52,742 bases of DNA. Source: Oceanobacillus luteolus. GTDB lineage: Bacteria; Bacillota; Bacilli; Bacillales; Amphibacillaceae. The notes below the pieces were generated by a model. That model did not search any database, had not been told where the DNA came from, and worked only from the letters and a program-made list of their open reading frames with translations. Positions 44,354 to 51,831 of the stretch are shown here, piece by piece. The number at the start of each line of letters is the position of its first letter. The first letter of the stretch is position 1. Both the position numbers and the translations under genes were made by a program. The stretch lies in the NCBI RefSeq assembly GCF_023715655.1, contig NZ_JAMBON010000024.1, positions 1-52,742 on the forward strand. Direction: 5' to 3'.

Positions 44354-44695
44354 TTGCAATTATATACATTTCGATCAGAAGCAGGGAATAAAATTAGTAA
44401 GTATCATTCGATATTAGCTAGTTATTCAAAGGTGTTACGGACGGAAGAACCGACCAATATAGGATTTATACATATCGAAAAAGGTGGTGTCGTTGGGTAT
44501 CACCAAGCACCCGTCCCGCAGTTATTCATCGTAGTAAATGGCGAAGGATGGGTGGAAGGGGAAGATGAACAAAGAGTATATCTAAAAAGTGGAGACGGTG
44601 TATTTTGGAACAAAGGTGAAGGTCATAGAAGCGGGAGTGAGAAGGGCTTAACAGCTTTGGTACTGCAGTCAGAAGAATTACAGGCACCTTCTTAA
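44354..44695 (+). CDS. Cupin-domain protein
   Basis: A 113-residue single cupin beginning at TTG 44354 after AAGGAGAG. The cupin strands GYHQAPVPQLFIVVNGEGWVEGE and LKSGDGVFWNKGEGH carry likely metal ligands (two histidines and a Gln/Glu). It may bind or sense a small ligand. It is followed 53 bp later by the isochorismatase-like gene, so co-expression is possible. Confidence 0.82.
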   Translation: MQLYTFRSEAGNKISKYHSILASYSKVLRTEEPTNIGFIHIEKGGVVGYHQAPVPQLFIVVNGEGWVEGEDEQRVYLKSGDGVFWNKGEGHRSGSEKGLTALVLQSEELQAPS

Positions 44696-44748
44696 TGGTT
44701 GCGTCCCTTGTAAGAAGAGAAAACAAGCCAGTATTTTAGGAGGAGAAT

Positions 44749-45273
44749 ATGAAAAAAGCATTACTGATTATCGATGTTCAGAATGGAATGTTTCTAGAAG
44801 GTGATGTTGTCTACAAAGGGGAAAGTTTACTGCAACATGTTAAGTATTTGATTAAGCAAGCACGTTCTACGGATGCACCAATTTTTTATATCCAGCATAA
44901 TGAACCAAATGGTGAATTACAACATGGCACGAAGGCTTGGGAGATTCATTCTGATATCATGCCAGAAAATCAGGATATCATCATCCAAAAACATAATCCT
45001 GATTCTTTTCTGGACACCTCATTAGATCAAGAACTTAAAAAACGGGGGATTGAACATCTAGTAATCTCGGGAATTCAAACAGAAGTGTGCATTGATACGA
45101 CTTGTAGAAGAGCATTCAGTTTGGGATATAAGGTCACGCTAGCTTCTGATACGCACAGTACATGGGATTCTGAAGACATTACTGCCCAGCAAATTATTGA
45201 TCATCATAACGGTGTGCTGCGGTGGTTTGCTGATGTTCTTCCGAGTAAAGAGATTACTTTTGATAGTCTGTAA
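44749..45273 (+). CDS. Isochorismatase-family cysteine hydrolase
   Basis: 174 residues with the full Asp-Lys-Cys triad: Asp9 in IIDVQNGM, Lys81 in IIIQKHNPDSF and Cys114 in SGIQTEVCID. The family includes nicotinamidase and other amidohydrolases. The sequence is most like YcaC/YrdC-type hydrolases of unknown substrate. AGGAGGAG lies before the ATG. Confidence 0.9.
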   Translation: MKKALLIIDVQNGMFLEGDVVYKGESLLQHVKYLIKQARSTDAPIFYIQHNEPNGELQHGTKAWEIHSDIMPENQDIIIQKHNPDSFLDTSLDQELKKRGIEHLVISGIQTEVCIDTTCRRAFSLGYKVTLASDTHSTWDSEDITAQQIIDHHNGVLRWFADVLPSKEITFDSL

Positions 45274-45341
45274 GAGTTAAAGAATACGGTTAGAAGTGAT
45301 ATTATTGTAAAAGACAAAAGAAAGAACAAAGGGTGGGTAAA

Positions 45342-45623
45342 TTGAGCAATTTAGATGTTTCATATGATAGTGAGATCAAGAATAATAAAAAATGTATGGC
45401 AGCACTGATTCTAGGTATTTTTTCTATGATTACTTCTCTTTTTGGATTGGGAGTAATAGTTGGTATTATTGGATTGATTTTTGGATTATTAGGGTTAAAA
45501 GATGTTAACCAATCCAATCAAATTGGAAAAGGAAAAGCTATTGCAGGTATTATTTGTAGTTTGATTGGTATATTATTGACCGTCATGTTCTCCATTATGG
45601 TCGGCAATGCTCTTGTTAATTAA
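45342..45623 (+). CDS. DUF4190-type membrane protein
   Basis: 93 residues from TTG 45342 (AAAGGGTGG upstream). GTG 45333 is also possible. Polar N-terminus, then two hydrophobic segments with the repeated glycine pattern ALILGIFSMITSLFGLG and GKAIAGIICSLIGILL that define DUF4190. Function unknown. A terminator follows. Confidence 0.8.
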   Translation: MSNLDVSYDSEIKNNKKCMAALILGIFSMITSLFGLGVIVGIIGLIFGLLGLKDVNQSNQIGKGKAIAGIICSLIGILLTVMFSIMVGNALVN

Positions 45624-45638
45624 ATCCGCTGAATAGAT

Positions 45639-45674
45639 GGGTAGCATTTCAAGGAAGGAAATGCGCCCTTTTTT
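45639..45674 (+). terminator. Terminator
   Basis: GGG-TA-GCATTTC pairs with GAAATGC-G-CCC, followed by TTTTTTG. It isolates the sulfur cluster from upstream transcription. Confidence 0.85.
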
Positions 45675-45728
45675 GTTGAAATTAGAAGCAGTTGTATAGT
45701 CATCATAAATGGAAGAAATGTATAGAGG

Positions 45729-45757
45729 TTGACAATATACCCGCGGGGGTATATTAT
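45729..45757 (+). promoter_or_regulatory. Sigma-A promoter with an operator in its spacer (sulfur cluster)
   Basis: TTGACA (45729-45734) and TATTAT (45752-45757) are separated by exactly 17 bases. Within the spacer and -10 box is a perfect 20-bp palindrome, ATATACCC-GCGG-GGGTATAT (45735-45754). CsoR/CstR-family repressors bind such G-tract palindromes, so the YrkD-like regulator encoded in this cluster is the likely ligand-controlled repressor. Confidence 0.85.
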
Positions 45758-45804
45758 AAATCTTGTAATAGATTTCCCGCGGAGAAATCAAGGAAACTTA
45801 AAAC

Positions 45805-45830
45805 GTCGTTACGAACGACTATATTTTTTT
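45805..45830 (+). terminator. Terminator-like hairpin inside the sulfur-cluster leader
   Basis: GTCGTT and AACGAC flank a three-base loop and are followed by TATATTTTTTT. It lies between the promoter at 45729 and the first gene at 45899, so it is an attenuator or the end of a short RNA of about 70 bases. A GATTTC/GAAATC hairpin precedes it at 45771-45789. Confidence 0.6.
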
Positions 45831-45837
45831 ATTAACT

Positions 45838-45859
45838 CACATACCCTGCGGGGTATGTG
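45838..45859 (+). promoter_or_regulatory. Second CstR-type operator
   Basis: CACATACCC-TGCG-GGGTATGTG is a perfect 22-bp palindrome with the same ATACCC/GGGTAT core. A degenerate third copy, ATACCTTGGGGGGTA at 45879-45893, overlaps the ribosome binding site of the first gene. Confidence 0.8.
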
Positions 45860-45898
45860 GAGATGCTTTATCAAAATAATACCTTGGGGGGTAAACGA

Positions 45899-46450
45899 AT
45901 GATTCAAGCTAATCAATATCTTGATGCGAAAGGACTTGCCTGTCCCATGCCGATTGTGAAAACAAAAAAAGCAATGAACGATCTGGAAGAAGGACACGTA
46001 TTGGAAGTTCAGGCCACTGACAAAGGGTCGATAGCAGATTTAGCTGCTTGGTCAAGTTCAGTAGGACATCAGTATTTAGGAACAGTGGAAGAAGCTGATG
46101 TTCTTTATCATTATATCCGCAAAGGTACGAATGAACCGGAAGTGGAAAAAACATTTGAACATACGATTCCACTAGATGAAATACAATCTCAGGAAGGGTT
46201 AATCTTAGATGTTCGTGAGGCAGCGGAATATTCCTTTGGTCATATCGAAGGTGCCATATCCATTCCACTCGGAGAATTAGATTCTCGTATGACGGAATTA
46301 GATAAAGAAAAAGAAGTATATGTGATTTGCCGGACAGGGAAACGCTCTGATTTGGCTGCACAACTTTTAGCGAAGAATGGCTTCAAAAAAGTATATAACG
46401 TTCTGCCAGGTATGACGGAGTGGGACGGAAAAATAGAAAAGGAAATATAG
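45899..46450 (+). CDS. yrkF: TusA-rhodanese fusion, sulfur carrier/transferase
   Basis: 183 residues from ATG 45899 (GGGGGGTAAACGA upstream). Residues 1-75 are a TusA/SirA domain with the persulfide cysteine Cys15 in GLACPMP. Residues 90-180 are a rhodanese domain with Cys144 in the CRTGKR loop. Same architecture as B. subtilis YrkF and part of staphylococcal CstA, which also carries a DsrE domain. It should take sulfane sulfur and pass it between carriers. The DsrE domain is the next gene here. Confidence 0.9.
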   Translation: MIQANQYLDAKGLACPMPIVKTKKAMNDLEEGHVLEVQATDKGSIADLAAWSSSVGHQYLGTVEEADVLYHYIRKGTNEPEVEKTFEHTIPLDEIQSQEGLILDVREAAEYSFGHIEGAISIPLGELDSRMTELDKEKEVYVICRTGKRSDLAAQLLAKNGFKKVYNVLPGMTEWDGKIEKEI

Positions 46451-46462
46451 GAGGAATACAAT

Positions 46463-46858
46463 ATGTCTAATAAAGTAGCTATTATCGCAGCAAACGGTGG
46501 ACTGTTTGATGCATACAAAGTATTTAATATTGCAACAGCCGCAGCGGCTTCGGATAAAGAGGTGCAGATTTTCTTCACGTTTGAAGGTTTGAATTTGATC
46601 CACAAACAAGCGATGCATAACTTGGAAATGCCGGAAGGAAAAGAACATTTTGCGGAAGGATTTGAAAAAGCCAACATCCCTTCCATCCCAGAATTAGTGG
46701 AAATGGCGCAAGAACTGGGTGTAACATTCATCGCTTGTCAAATGACGATGGATGTCATGGGACTTACGAAAGAAGATTTCGTGGATGGCATTGAAGTTGG
46801 TGGAGCGGTCACTTTCTTGGAGTTTTCGAAAGATGCAGCACCGACACTGACGTTCTAA
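46463..46858 (+). CDS. yrkE: DsrE/DsrF-like sulfur-relay protein
   Basis: 131 residues with the DsrE fold and the likely active Cys92 in FIACQMTMDVMG. Close to B. subtilis YrkE. DsrE-like proteins carry persulfide sulfur. It starts 12 bp after the TusA-rhodanese gene with AGGAGGAATA, so the two products together correspond to one CstA polypeptide split in two. Confidence 0.9.
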   Translation: MSNKVAIIAANGGLFDAYKVFNIATAAAASDKEVQIFFTFEGLNLIHKQAMHNLEMPEGKEHFAEGFEKANIPSIPELVEMAQELGVTFIACQMTMDVMGLTKEDFVDGIEVGGAVTFLEFSKDAAPTLTF

Positions 46859-46919
46859 TGGATTACCGAAAAAACTCATGCAGTAGAGCAATGATCTACT
46901 GTAAATATTTTGGTGGAAA

Positions 46920-46938
46920 ATATACCTAGGGGGGTAAA
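46920..46938 (+). promoter_or_regulatory. CstR-type operator over the ribosome binding site
   Basis: ATATACC-TAGG-GGGGTAAA carries the same motif as the other sites, with a good left half. It lies directly over the GGGGGGTAAAGG site of the next gene. A CAGTAGA/TCTACTG hairpin lies just before it at 46880-46901. No -35/-10 pair is clear, so its role may be roadblock or none. Confidence 0.55.
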
Positions 46939-46945
46939 GGGAAGT

Positions 46946-48073
46946 ATGACAGTAAACAAATGGACAGCAGCAAAAGTTGCTCGAAAGGTAATTGACCAGG
47001 AAGAACTTTTTATCTTAGATGTGCGTAACACCGATGCATTTGAAGATTGGAAAATAGAAGGACAAAACTTTGAGTATGTAAACATTCCTTATTTTGAATT
47101 GCTGGATGGCGTCGATGAGGTTCTCACGAAAATTCCAGCAGACAAAGAAGTGTTGGTCGTATGTGCCAAAGAAGGATCTTCCATTATGGTGGCAGAAATG
47201 CTGTCGGAAGCTGGGCGTGAAGTAGGCTATCTGGAAGGTGGAATGCGAGCTTGGAGCAGCTATTTGGAACCTATTAAAGTTGCGGATTTAAAAAATGGCG
47301 GAGAACTTTATCAATTTGTTCGCCTTGGGAAAGGCTGTTTATCCTACATGATTATTTCTGATGGAGAGGCTGCCATTATAGATGCGGTGCGTTTCACCGA
47401 TGTATTCCTAGATTTTGCAAAAGAAAAAGGTGTGGATATTAAGCATGTGTTTGACACCCACCTGCATGCCGATCATATTTCAGGAGGGCGTCATATTGCC
47501 GCTGAAACAGGTGCAACGTATTATTTGCCGCCTAAGGATGCGACAGAAGTAGTATTTCCGTACACACCCTTAACAGAGCGTTTAAACGTGAAGGTAGGGG
47601 CTTCACAAATCAATGTAGAAGCCTTGTATTCACCGGGGCATACTATCGGTTCCACATCATTTGTCATTGATAATCGATTTTTACTGACAGGTGACATTTT
47701 ATTTATGGACTCCATCGGTCGGCCAGATTTAGCTGGTAAGGCAGAAGATTGGGTCGGCGATCTGCGTGAAACCTTGTATAAGCGTTACCGTGAGTTGGCG
47801 GAAGACCTGGTCGTATTACCTGCACACTTTATGATCATCGATGAGTTGAATGAAGATGGTACCGTAGCGAGAAGATTAGGCGATTTATTTAAAGAGAATC
47901 ATGGTTTAAATATCGAAGACGAAGCCGAATTCCGCCGTACTGTGACAGATAACCTGCCACCACAACCAAATGCACATGAACAGATTCGTCAAATAAACAT
48001 GGGTAAAATCGCTCCTGATGAAGACGAACAAACCGAAATGGAAATCGGACCGAATCGTTGTGCGGTTCGCTAG
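46946..48073 (+). CDS. yrkH: Rhodanese-MBL persulfide dioxygenase-like protein (CstB/YrkH type)
   Basis: 375 residues from ATG 46946. Residues 5-105 form a rhodanese domain with active Cys73 in VVCAKEGSS. Residues 115-370 are an ETHE1-like metallo-beta-lactamase domain with THLHADH (His172, His174, Asp176, His177), His232 in SPGHT and Asp250 in LTGD. A last cysteine lies in NRCAVR near the end. ETHE1-type enzymes oxidise low-molecular-weight persulfide to sulfite with non-haem iron. Here the order is rhodanese first, unlike S. aureus CstB, which has MBL first. Confidence 0.9.
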   Translation: MTVNKWTAAKVARKVIDQEELFILDVRNTDAFEDWKIEGQNFEYVNIPYFELLDGVDEVLTKIPADKEVLVVCAKEGSSIMVAEMLSEAGREVGYLEGGMRAWSSYLEPIKVADLKNGGELYQFVRLGKGCLSYMIISDGEAAIIDAVRFTDVFLDFAKEKGVDIKHVFDTHLHADHISGGRHIAAETGATYYLPPKDATEVVFPYTPLTERLNVKVGASQINVEALYSPGHTIGSTSFVIDNRFLLTGDILFMDSIGRPDLAGKAEDWVGDLRETLYKRYRELAEDLVVLPAHFMIIDELNEDGTVARRLGDLFKENHGLNIEDEAEFRRTVTDNLPPQPNAHEQIRQINMGKIAPDEDEQTEMEIGPNRCAVR

Positions 48074-48085
48074 AAAGTCATAATC

Positions 48086-48124
48086 GTTTGGTGTAAAAGA
48101 CCAATTTGGTTTTTTACACCAAAC
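48086..48124 (+). terminator. Large intercistronic hairpin
   Basis: GTTTGGTGTAAAA and TTTTACACCAAAC form a 13-bp perfect stem with a CCAA/TTGG inner stem. No T run follows, so partial termination or mRNA protection is likely, giving less of the downstream genes. Confidence 0.65.
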
Positions 48125-48152
48125 ATTTTAAATGATAAAGGAGCAATGCGAT

Positions 48153-48383
48153 ATGAACATTACGAAAACATTGGATGCTAAAGGCTTGGCATGTCCGATG
48201 CCGATCGTGAAAACGAAAAAGGCGATGGATAGCATTTCTTCTGGGGAAGTGCTTGAAGTACTTGTAACAGATAAAGGTGCAATAAACGATATCCCTGCAT
48301 GGGCAACAGCAGGTGGTCATACCATCATCCAGCAAAAAACAGAAGCCGATGTTCTTTACTTTTATATACAGAAAGCAACGTAA
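48153..48383 (+). CDS. yrkI: TusA-family sulfur carrier
   Basis: 76 residues from ATG 48153 (AAAGGAG upstream). A single TusA/SirA domain with Cys14 in LDAKGLACPMP. Clearly related to the TusA domain of the fusion gene at 45899, and much of the first 20 residues is shared. Like B. subtilis YrkI it should carry sulfur as a cysteine persulfide. Confidence 0.92.
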   Translation: MNITKTLDAKGLACPMPIVKTKKAMDSISSGEVLEVLVTDKGAINDIPAWATAGGHTIIQQKTEADVLYFYIQKAT

Positions 48384-48443
48384 AAACCAGATAGAGAGCA
48401 GCAGTTCCTACTCGCTTTTCTATAGTAGAAAGAAGGACTGTTA

Positions 48444-49223
48444 ATGGAGATAACTTTTATTATTGTCGTATTTGCAATTGGATTTATTGGCTCATTTATA
48501 TCAGGGATGCTCGGTGTCGGCGGCTCGATTATTAAATATCCGATGCTGTTGTATATACCGCCGTTGTTCGGTCTCGCGGCATTCACAGCCCATGAAGTTT
48601 CTGGAATCAGTGCCGTACAAGTGTTGTTCGCTTCGATTGCAGGAGTGTGGGCATACAGAAAAGGCGGTTACTTGAATAAACAACTCATCCTTTATATGGG
48701 TGGAGCCATCCTGATAGGTAGTTTGATTGGTAGTTTTGGATCCAGCTACTTGACTGAACAGGCAGTGAATATCGTGTATGGTATCCTTGCTGTTATTGCC
48801 GCGGTGATGATGTTTATACCGAAGAAACAAGTGGATGATGTACCACTAGATGAAGTGACTTTTAATAAACCACTTGCAGCAGTCTTAGCTTTCGTGGTAG
48901 GAATCGCCTCTGGAGTAGTAGGGGCAGCAGGAGGTTTTCTGCTTGTACCTATCATGTTGACTGTCCTCCGCATTCCAACACGGATGACTATTGCGACGAG
49001 TCTGGCTGTGACGTTGATATCCTCGATTGGGGGAAGCGCTGGTAAACTAGTTACCGGACAAGTGGACTATTGGCCAGCTCTCATTATGATCATCGCAAGC
49101 ATACTAGCAGCGCCACTGGGGGCAAAGGTTGGTAAACGGATGAAAACAGGTATATTACAAGTCATTTTAGCAATGATGATAGCAGGTACAGCTGTCAAGA
49201 TCTGGCTTGATATCTTGATGTAG
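48444..49223 (+). CDS. yrkJ: TauE/SafE family sulfite or organosulfonate exporter
   Basis: 259 residues, about eight transmembrane helices. Two TauE signature repeats are visible: GSFISGMLGVGGSIIKYP and IASGVVGAAGGFLLVP. The family includes sulfite exporters. In the yrk/cst context it would remove the sulfite made by the persulfide dioxygenase. The next element is an operator, so this is the last gene of the first unit. Confidence 0.92.
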   Translation: MEITFIIVVFAIGFIGSFISGMLGVGGSIIKYPMLLYIPPLFGLAAFTAHEVSGISAVQVLFASIAGVWAYRKGGYLNKQLILYMGGAILIGSLIGSFGSSYLTEQAVNIVYGILAVIAAVMMFIPKKQVDDVPLDEVTFNKPLAAVLAFVVGIASGVVGAAGGFLLVPIMLTVLRIPTRMTIATSLAVTLISSIGGSAGKLVTGQVDYWPALIMIIASILAAPLGAKVGKRMKTGILQVILAMMIAGTAVKIWLDILM

Positions 49224-49228
49224 TTGGC

Positions 49229-49257
49229 TTGACGATATACCTTGTGGGGTATAAAAT
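49229..49257 (+). promoter_or_regulatory. Autoregulated promoter of the YrkD/CstR-like gene, operator in the spacer
   Basis: TTGACG (49229-49234) and TAAAAT (49252-49257) are 17 bases apart. The spacer holds ATATACC-TTGT-GGGGTATAA (49235-49253). The arrangement is the same as at 45729. The start codon is about 170 bp away and the leader in between shows nothing I recognise. Confidence 0.8.
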
Positions 49258-49425
49258 GAATCTTGATAGGCTTAGTGGGAGTTATTCTGGGTATCTCCCT
49301 GTAGAGAAAATAACTCTATGTAAAGTTCTACAACTGAATTCCTCTAGGCCAGAGCTTAACTTATATATAAGCAAAGGATATCAGATAGATCATGATCTTC
49401 GTTGCCATGTGAAGGAGTGACATAA

Positions 49426-49686
49426 ATGGAGTACGATAAATCAATTGTAAATCGATTAAAACGGATTGAAGGACAAATTAAAGGTGTTTTAGCGATGATT
49501 GAGAAAAATGAAGATTGTCGTGATGTCGTTACACAGCTGTCTGCTTCAAGAAGTGCGATTGACCGCACCATTGGAGTGATTGTCAGTACGAACCTGGAGC
49601 AATGTGTCCGGGAAAATATAGAAAAAGGCGAAAATACATCAGAGGTAGTGAAGGAAGCTATCAATCTGTTGGTCAAAAGTAGATAA
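49426..49686 (+). CDS. yrkD: CsoR-family repressor, CstR/YrkD type (persulfide sensor)
   Basis: An 86-residue DUF156 protein. Cys31 (in EDCRDVV) and Cys60 (in NLEQC) match the two conserved thiols. The copper-ligand histidine of CsoR is Asn56 here, as in CstR. So it should sense persulfide by forming a di- or trisulfide between Cys31 and Cys60 of neighbouring subunits, then release the operators. ATG with AAGGAGTG. Confidence 0.92.
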   Translation: MEYDKSIVNRLKRIEGQIKGVLAMIEKNEDCRDVVTQLSASRSAIDRTIGVIVSTNLEQCVRENIEKGENTSEVVKEAINLLVKSR

Positions 49687-49734
49687 GTTCACCATTCATG
49701 GGACAGAAAGAAGAGTTGGTGAACTTTTCTTTTT
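49686..49734 (+). terminator. Terminator after the regulator gene
   Basis: AAGTTCACCA pairs with TTGGTGAAC, followed by TTTTCTTTTT. The loop is 22 bases. Confidence 0.8.
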
Positions 49735-49744
49735 AAATGAAATA

Positions 49745-49760
49745 ATACCCATGAGGGTAT
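49745..49760 (+). promoter_or_regulatory. CstR-type operator of the rhodanese unit
   Basis: ATACCC-ATGA-GGGTAT is a perfect 16-bp palindrome 25 bp before the rhodanese start. A -10-like GATAAT follows at 49766. The -35 would overlap the operator. Confidence 0.75.
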
Positions 49761-49784
49761 GGTGAGATAATTGGAGGCATAATA

Positions 49785-50081
49785 ATGAAAGAAATTACAG
49801 CAAAAGAATTAGAAGATAAACTAGCAGCAGACGATAAAATAAATCTTATCGACGTAAGAGAAGACGTGGAGGTTGCTGCTGGTAAGATTCCTGGTGCAAA
49901 ACATATTCCGCTCGGTGAAATCCCAGACCGCGTAGGTGAATTGGAAAAAGACGAACATTACTACATCGTATGTCGGTCCGGTGGCAGAAGCGGTAAAGCG
50001 TGTGAGTTTCTCAGCCAACATGGTTATGTAGTAACCAATATGGCCGGCGGCATGTTGGATTGGAAAGGGGAAACAGAGTAA
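49785..50081 (+). CDS. Single-domain rhodanese
   Basis: 98 residues, with catalytic Cys63 in VCRSGGRS. Thiosulfate or persulfide sulfurtransferase of the YqhL/PspE-like short type. AGGCATAATA before the ATG. It heads the third unit and its stop codon overlaps the next gene. Confidence 0.92.
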   Translation: MKEITAKELEDKLAADDKINLIDVREDVEVAAGKIPGAKHIPLGEIPDRVGELEKDEHYYIVCRSGGRSGKACEFLSQHGYVVTNMAGGMLDWKGETE

Positions 50082-50431
50082 TGGAATGGATTTTCCTGCT
50101 TATCGTGGTTGTATTTTTCGCTAATCGATTCCTGCCTGTTAAAGGTATTACGAATATAAGTACCCAAGAGGCGAAGGATAAATTTAAGAATAGCGATGTA
50201 CAGTTTATTGATGTTCGGACGCCGGGTGAATATAAAACTAATCATCGCAAACCGTTTATAAACATCCCTTTGAATCATCTTTCCAGTAAGATCGAGGCGC
50301 TAGATAAAGAGAAAGAAGTTGTTGTCATCTGCCAAAGTGGTATGCGCAGTGCAAAAGCTGCCAAGATGCTGAAAAAGCAAGGATTTGAGAAGATTTACAA
50401 CGTAAAGGGTGGCATGAGTGCCTGGATTTAA
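50081..50431 (+). CDS. Membrane-anchored rhodanese
   Basis: 116 residues from ATG 50081 (TAATG overlap with the preceding stop). One N-terminal helix (about 4-20), then a rhodanese domain with Cys84 in ICQSGMRS. Similar to B. subtilis YqhL-type proteins, which have an N-terminal membrane anchor. It places a sulfurtransferase at the membrane. Coupled translation suggests joint action with the soluble rhodanese. Confidence 0.92.
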   Translation: MEWIFLLIVVVFFANRFLPVKGITNISTQEAKDKFKNSDVQFIDVRTPGEYKTNHRKPFINIPLNHLSSKIEALDKEKEVVVICQSGMRSAKAAKMLKKQGFEKIYNVKGGMSAWI

Positions 50432-50479
50432 AACGATTTTCCGGAACCTATTAATCAATGGAAATTGAGGTAGTCAGTA

Positions 50480-50725
50480 ATGAATAATGATATAACAGTC
50501 TATACCACTATGACTTGTCCAGTATGTGGCATGGTTAAAGAATTTTTAACCAGTATGAGAATCGAATATAAAGAAGTTAATGTGGACTTGCATCCAATAG
50601 AACTCTTGAAATTGATAGGAAAAACACGTAGGTTTACAGTTCCTCAAATTCATATTAATGGAAAATGGATTTCCGGATTCAATCCAGTTGCAATACTGGA
50701 AGAAGTAAATTCAAAGGTTAATTGA
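50480..50725 (+). CDS. Glutaredoxin-like protein (CPVC)
   Basis: 81 residues of glutaredoxin fold: TMTCPVCGMVKEFL with Cys13/Cys16, TVPQIHINGKWISGF with the cis-proline. NrdH/YruB-like short glutaredoxin. It likely reduces disulfides or persulfides made by the neighbouring rhodaneses, since the operon has no other reductant. Starts 48 bp after the membrane rhodanese. Confidence 0.9.
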   Translation: MNNDITVYTTMTCPVCGMVKEFLTSMRIEYKEVNVDLHPIELLKLIGKTRRFTVPQIHINGKWISGFNPVAILEEVNSKVN

Positions 50726-50751
50726 AACAAAATATTAGGGAGAGATATAGA

Positions 50752-50779
50752 GGGCGATCTTAACAGATCGTCCTTTTTT
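50752..50779 (+). terminator. Terminator of the sulfur cluster
   Basis: GGGCGATCT and AGATCGTCC (one G-T pair) with a TAAC-type loop are followed by TTTTTT. Confidence 0.92.
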
Positions 50780-50862
50780 ATTTGGACGTCATCATTATTA
50801 ACTTATTATTGTGTTAGTATGGGGGATAGGTCTGTAGAAAATAGTCACAGGTGGTGTAAACG

Positions 50863-51231
50863 TTGCAGGATTTAATTGGTATTTTTATGATTACTTTAAT
50901 TCTAGTAGCTTGTTTATATGGTATTGAAAAGATAACAAGAACTGTCTTAGGAGTTAAAAAGGAATCTAATTCAGATTTCCATGTTAATAAATTACATGCC
51001 AACTTACATACTTTGCTAATTGTTATTTTATTTGTCCTCATCTTTGTAAACGATACATACAACTTCGTAGGCAATATAACAGCCATCATCATCTTTGCGC
51101 TTTCTCTATTTACATTCCGTTCCGTCATGCAAAAAATCTACCTAAAAGATTCTAAAGAATATTTAATAACGCTTGTTACTGGGGTTATCACAACTGGTAT
51201 TGTGGGAGTTGCAATATATTTTCTAGTATAA
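50863..51231 (+). CDS. DUF4181-like membrane protein
   Basis: 122 residues with TTG start after AGGTGGTG. Four helices (about 3-20, 48-62, 68-83 and 103-121). The short loop with IEKITRTVLGVKK, HVNKLHANLHTLLIV and SKEYLITLV has the pattern of DUF4181 proteins. Function unknown. Confidence 0.65.
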   Translation: MQDLIGIFMITLILVACLYGIEKITRTVLGVKKESNSDFHVNKLHANLHTLLIVILFVLIFVNDTYNFVGNITAIIIFALSLFTFRSVMQKIYLKDSKEYLITLVTGVITTGIVGVAIYFLV

Positions 51232-51269
51232 CTTTTTGATCTTACAATACGAATATTAAATTAACAGAA

Positions 51270-51300
51270 GCAGTAGTCCAAGAAGGATTATTGCTTTTTT
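51270..51300 (+). terminator. Terminator of the dispersed type
   Basis: GCAGTA pairs with TATTGC (one G-T) over loop GTCCAAGAAGGAT, followed by TTTTTT. Related to those at 11433 and 40531. Confidence 0.8.
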
Positions 51301-51512
51301 ATCATCTCTTATCCATTTTATGTCCGTTCCATATTATTTTTCAAGCAGCATATATTCGATATAAGTTTAAAATTTTACTACATTAAAATAATAAAAAATA
51401 TTTTTTGAAATTCCGATGAATGCATTGGAAATTAATGTTAAAATGAAAGCGGTAAAACGCTCGAGGGATTTAATCTTTTAAGGGAGAGAACATACAAACT
51501 GAGGGGGATTCC

Positions 51513-51773
51513 ATGAGTAAGACTGTTATTCATGTGTTCAATATTTTATTTGGAATTATCACCATAGGATTTAGTCTGTATTTTGCGTGGGGTGTATTGG
51601 CTTTCGGGGGTCTTGAGTATTTGCGCATTCTTGTTTTTCCATTGTCAGTAGCTATCGTATGGTCTTTTTTTTATTATCTTCAGGTTAGGTTTCATTCAGT
51701 TCGGGGGTTCATTGCTTTATTATTAATGGAAATAATGGTGCTTGCCATTGTCGTATCATTCATAGATCTGTAA
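51513..51773 (+). CDS. Small membrane protein, unknown
   Basis: 86 residues, ATG following CTGAGGGGGATTCC. Three hydrophobic helices (about 5-30, 36-54 and 62-85). Not recognised. It starts 20 bp before the possible upstream start of the lipoprotein gene, so the two may form one unit. Confidence 0.6.
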   Translation: MSKTVIHVFNILFGIITIGFSLYFAWGVLAFGGLEYLRILVFPLSVAIVWSFFYYLQVRFHSVRGFIALLLMEIMVLAIVVSFIDL

Positions 51774-51831
51774 ATGGTGAAGAAGTTATTACATGATAGA
51801 GGAAAGAAATGTAAACGAGAGCGGGATAAGA

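Noticed and set aside
44354-45273. Cupin and isochorismatase as part of the sulfur cluster
   Set aside because: No operator of the ATACCC/GGGTAT type precedes them and a strong terminator at 45639 separates them from the cluster.
46920-46938. An internal promoter at the operator before the persulfide dioxygenase gene
   Set aside because: No acceptable -35/-10 pair surrounds the site, so only the operator is reported.
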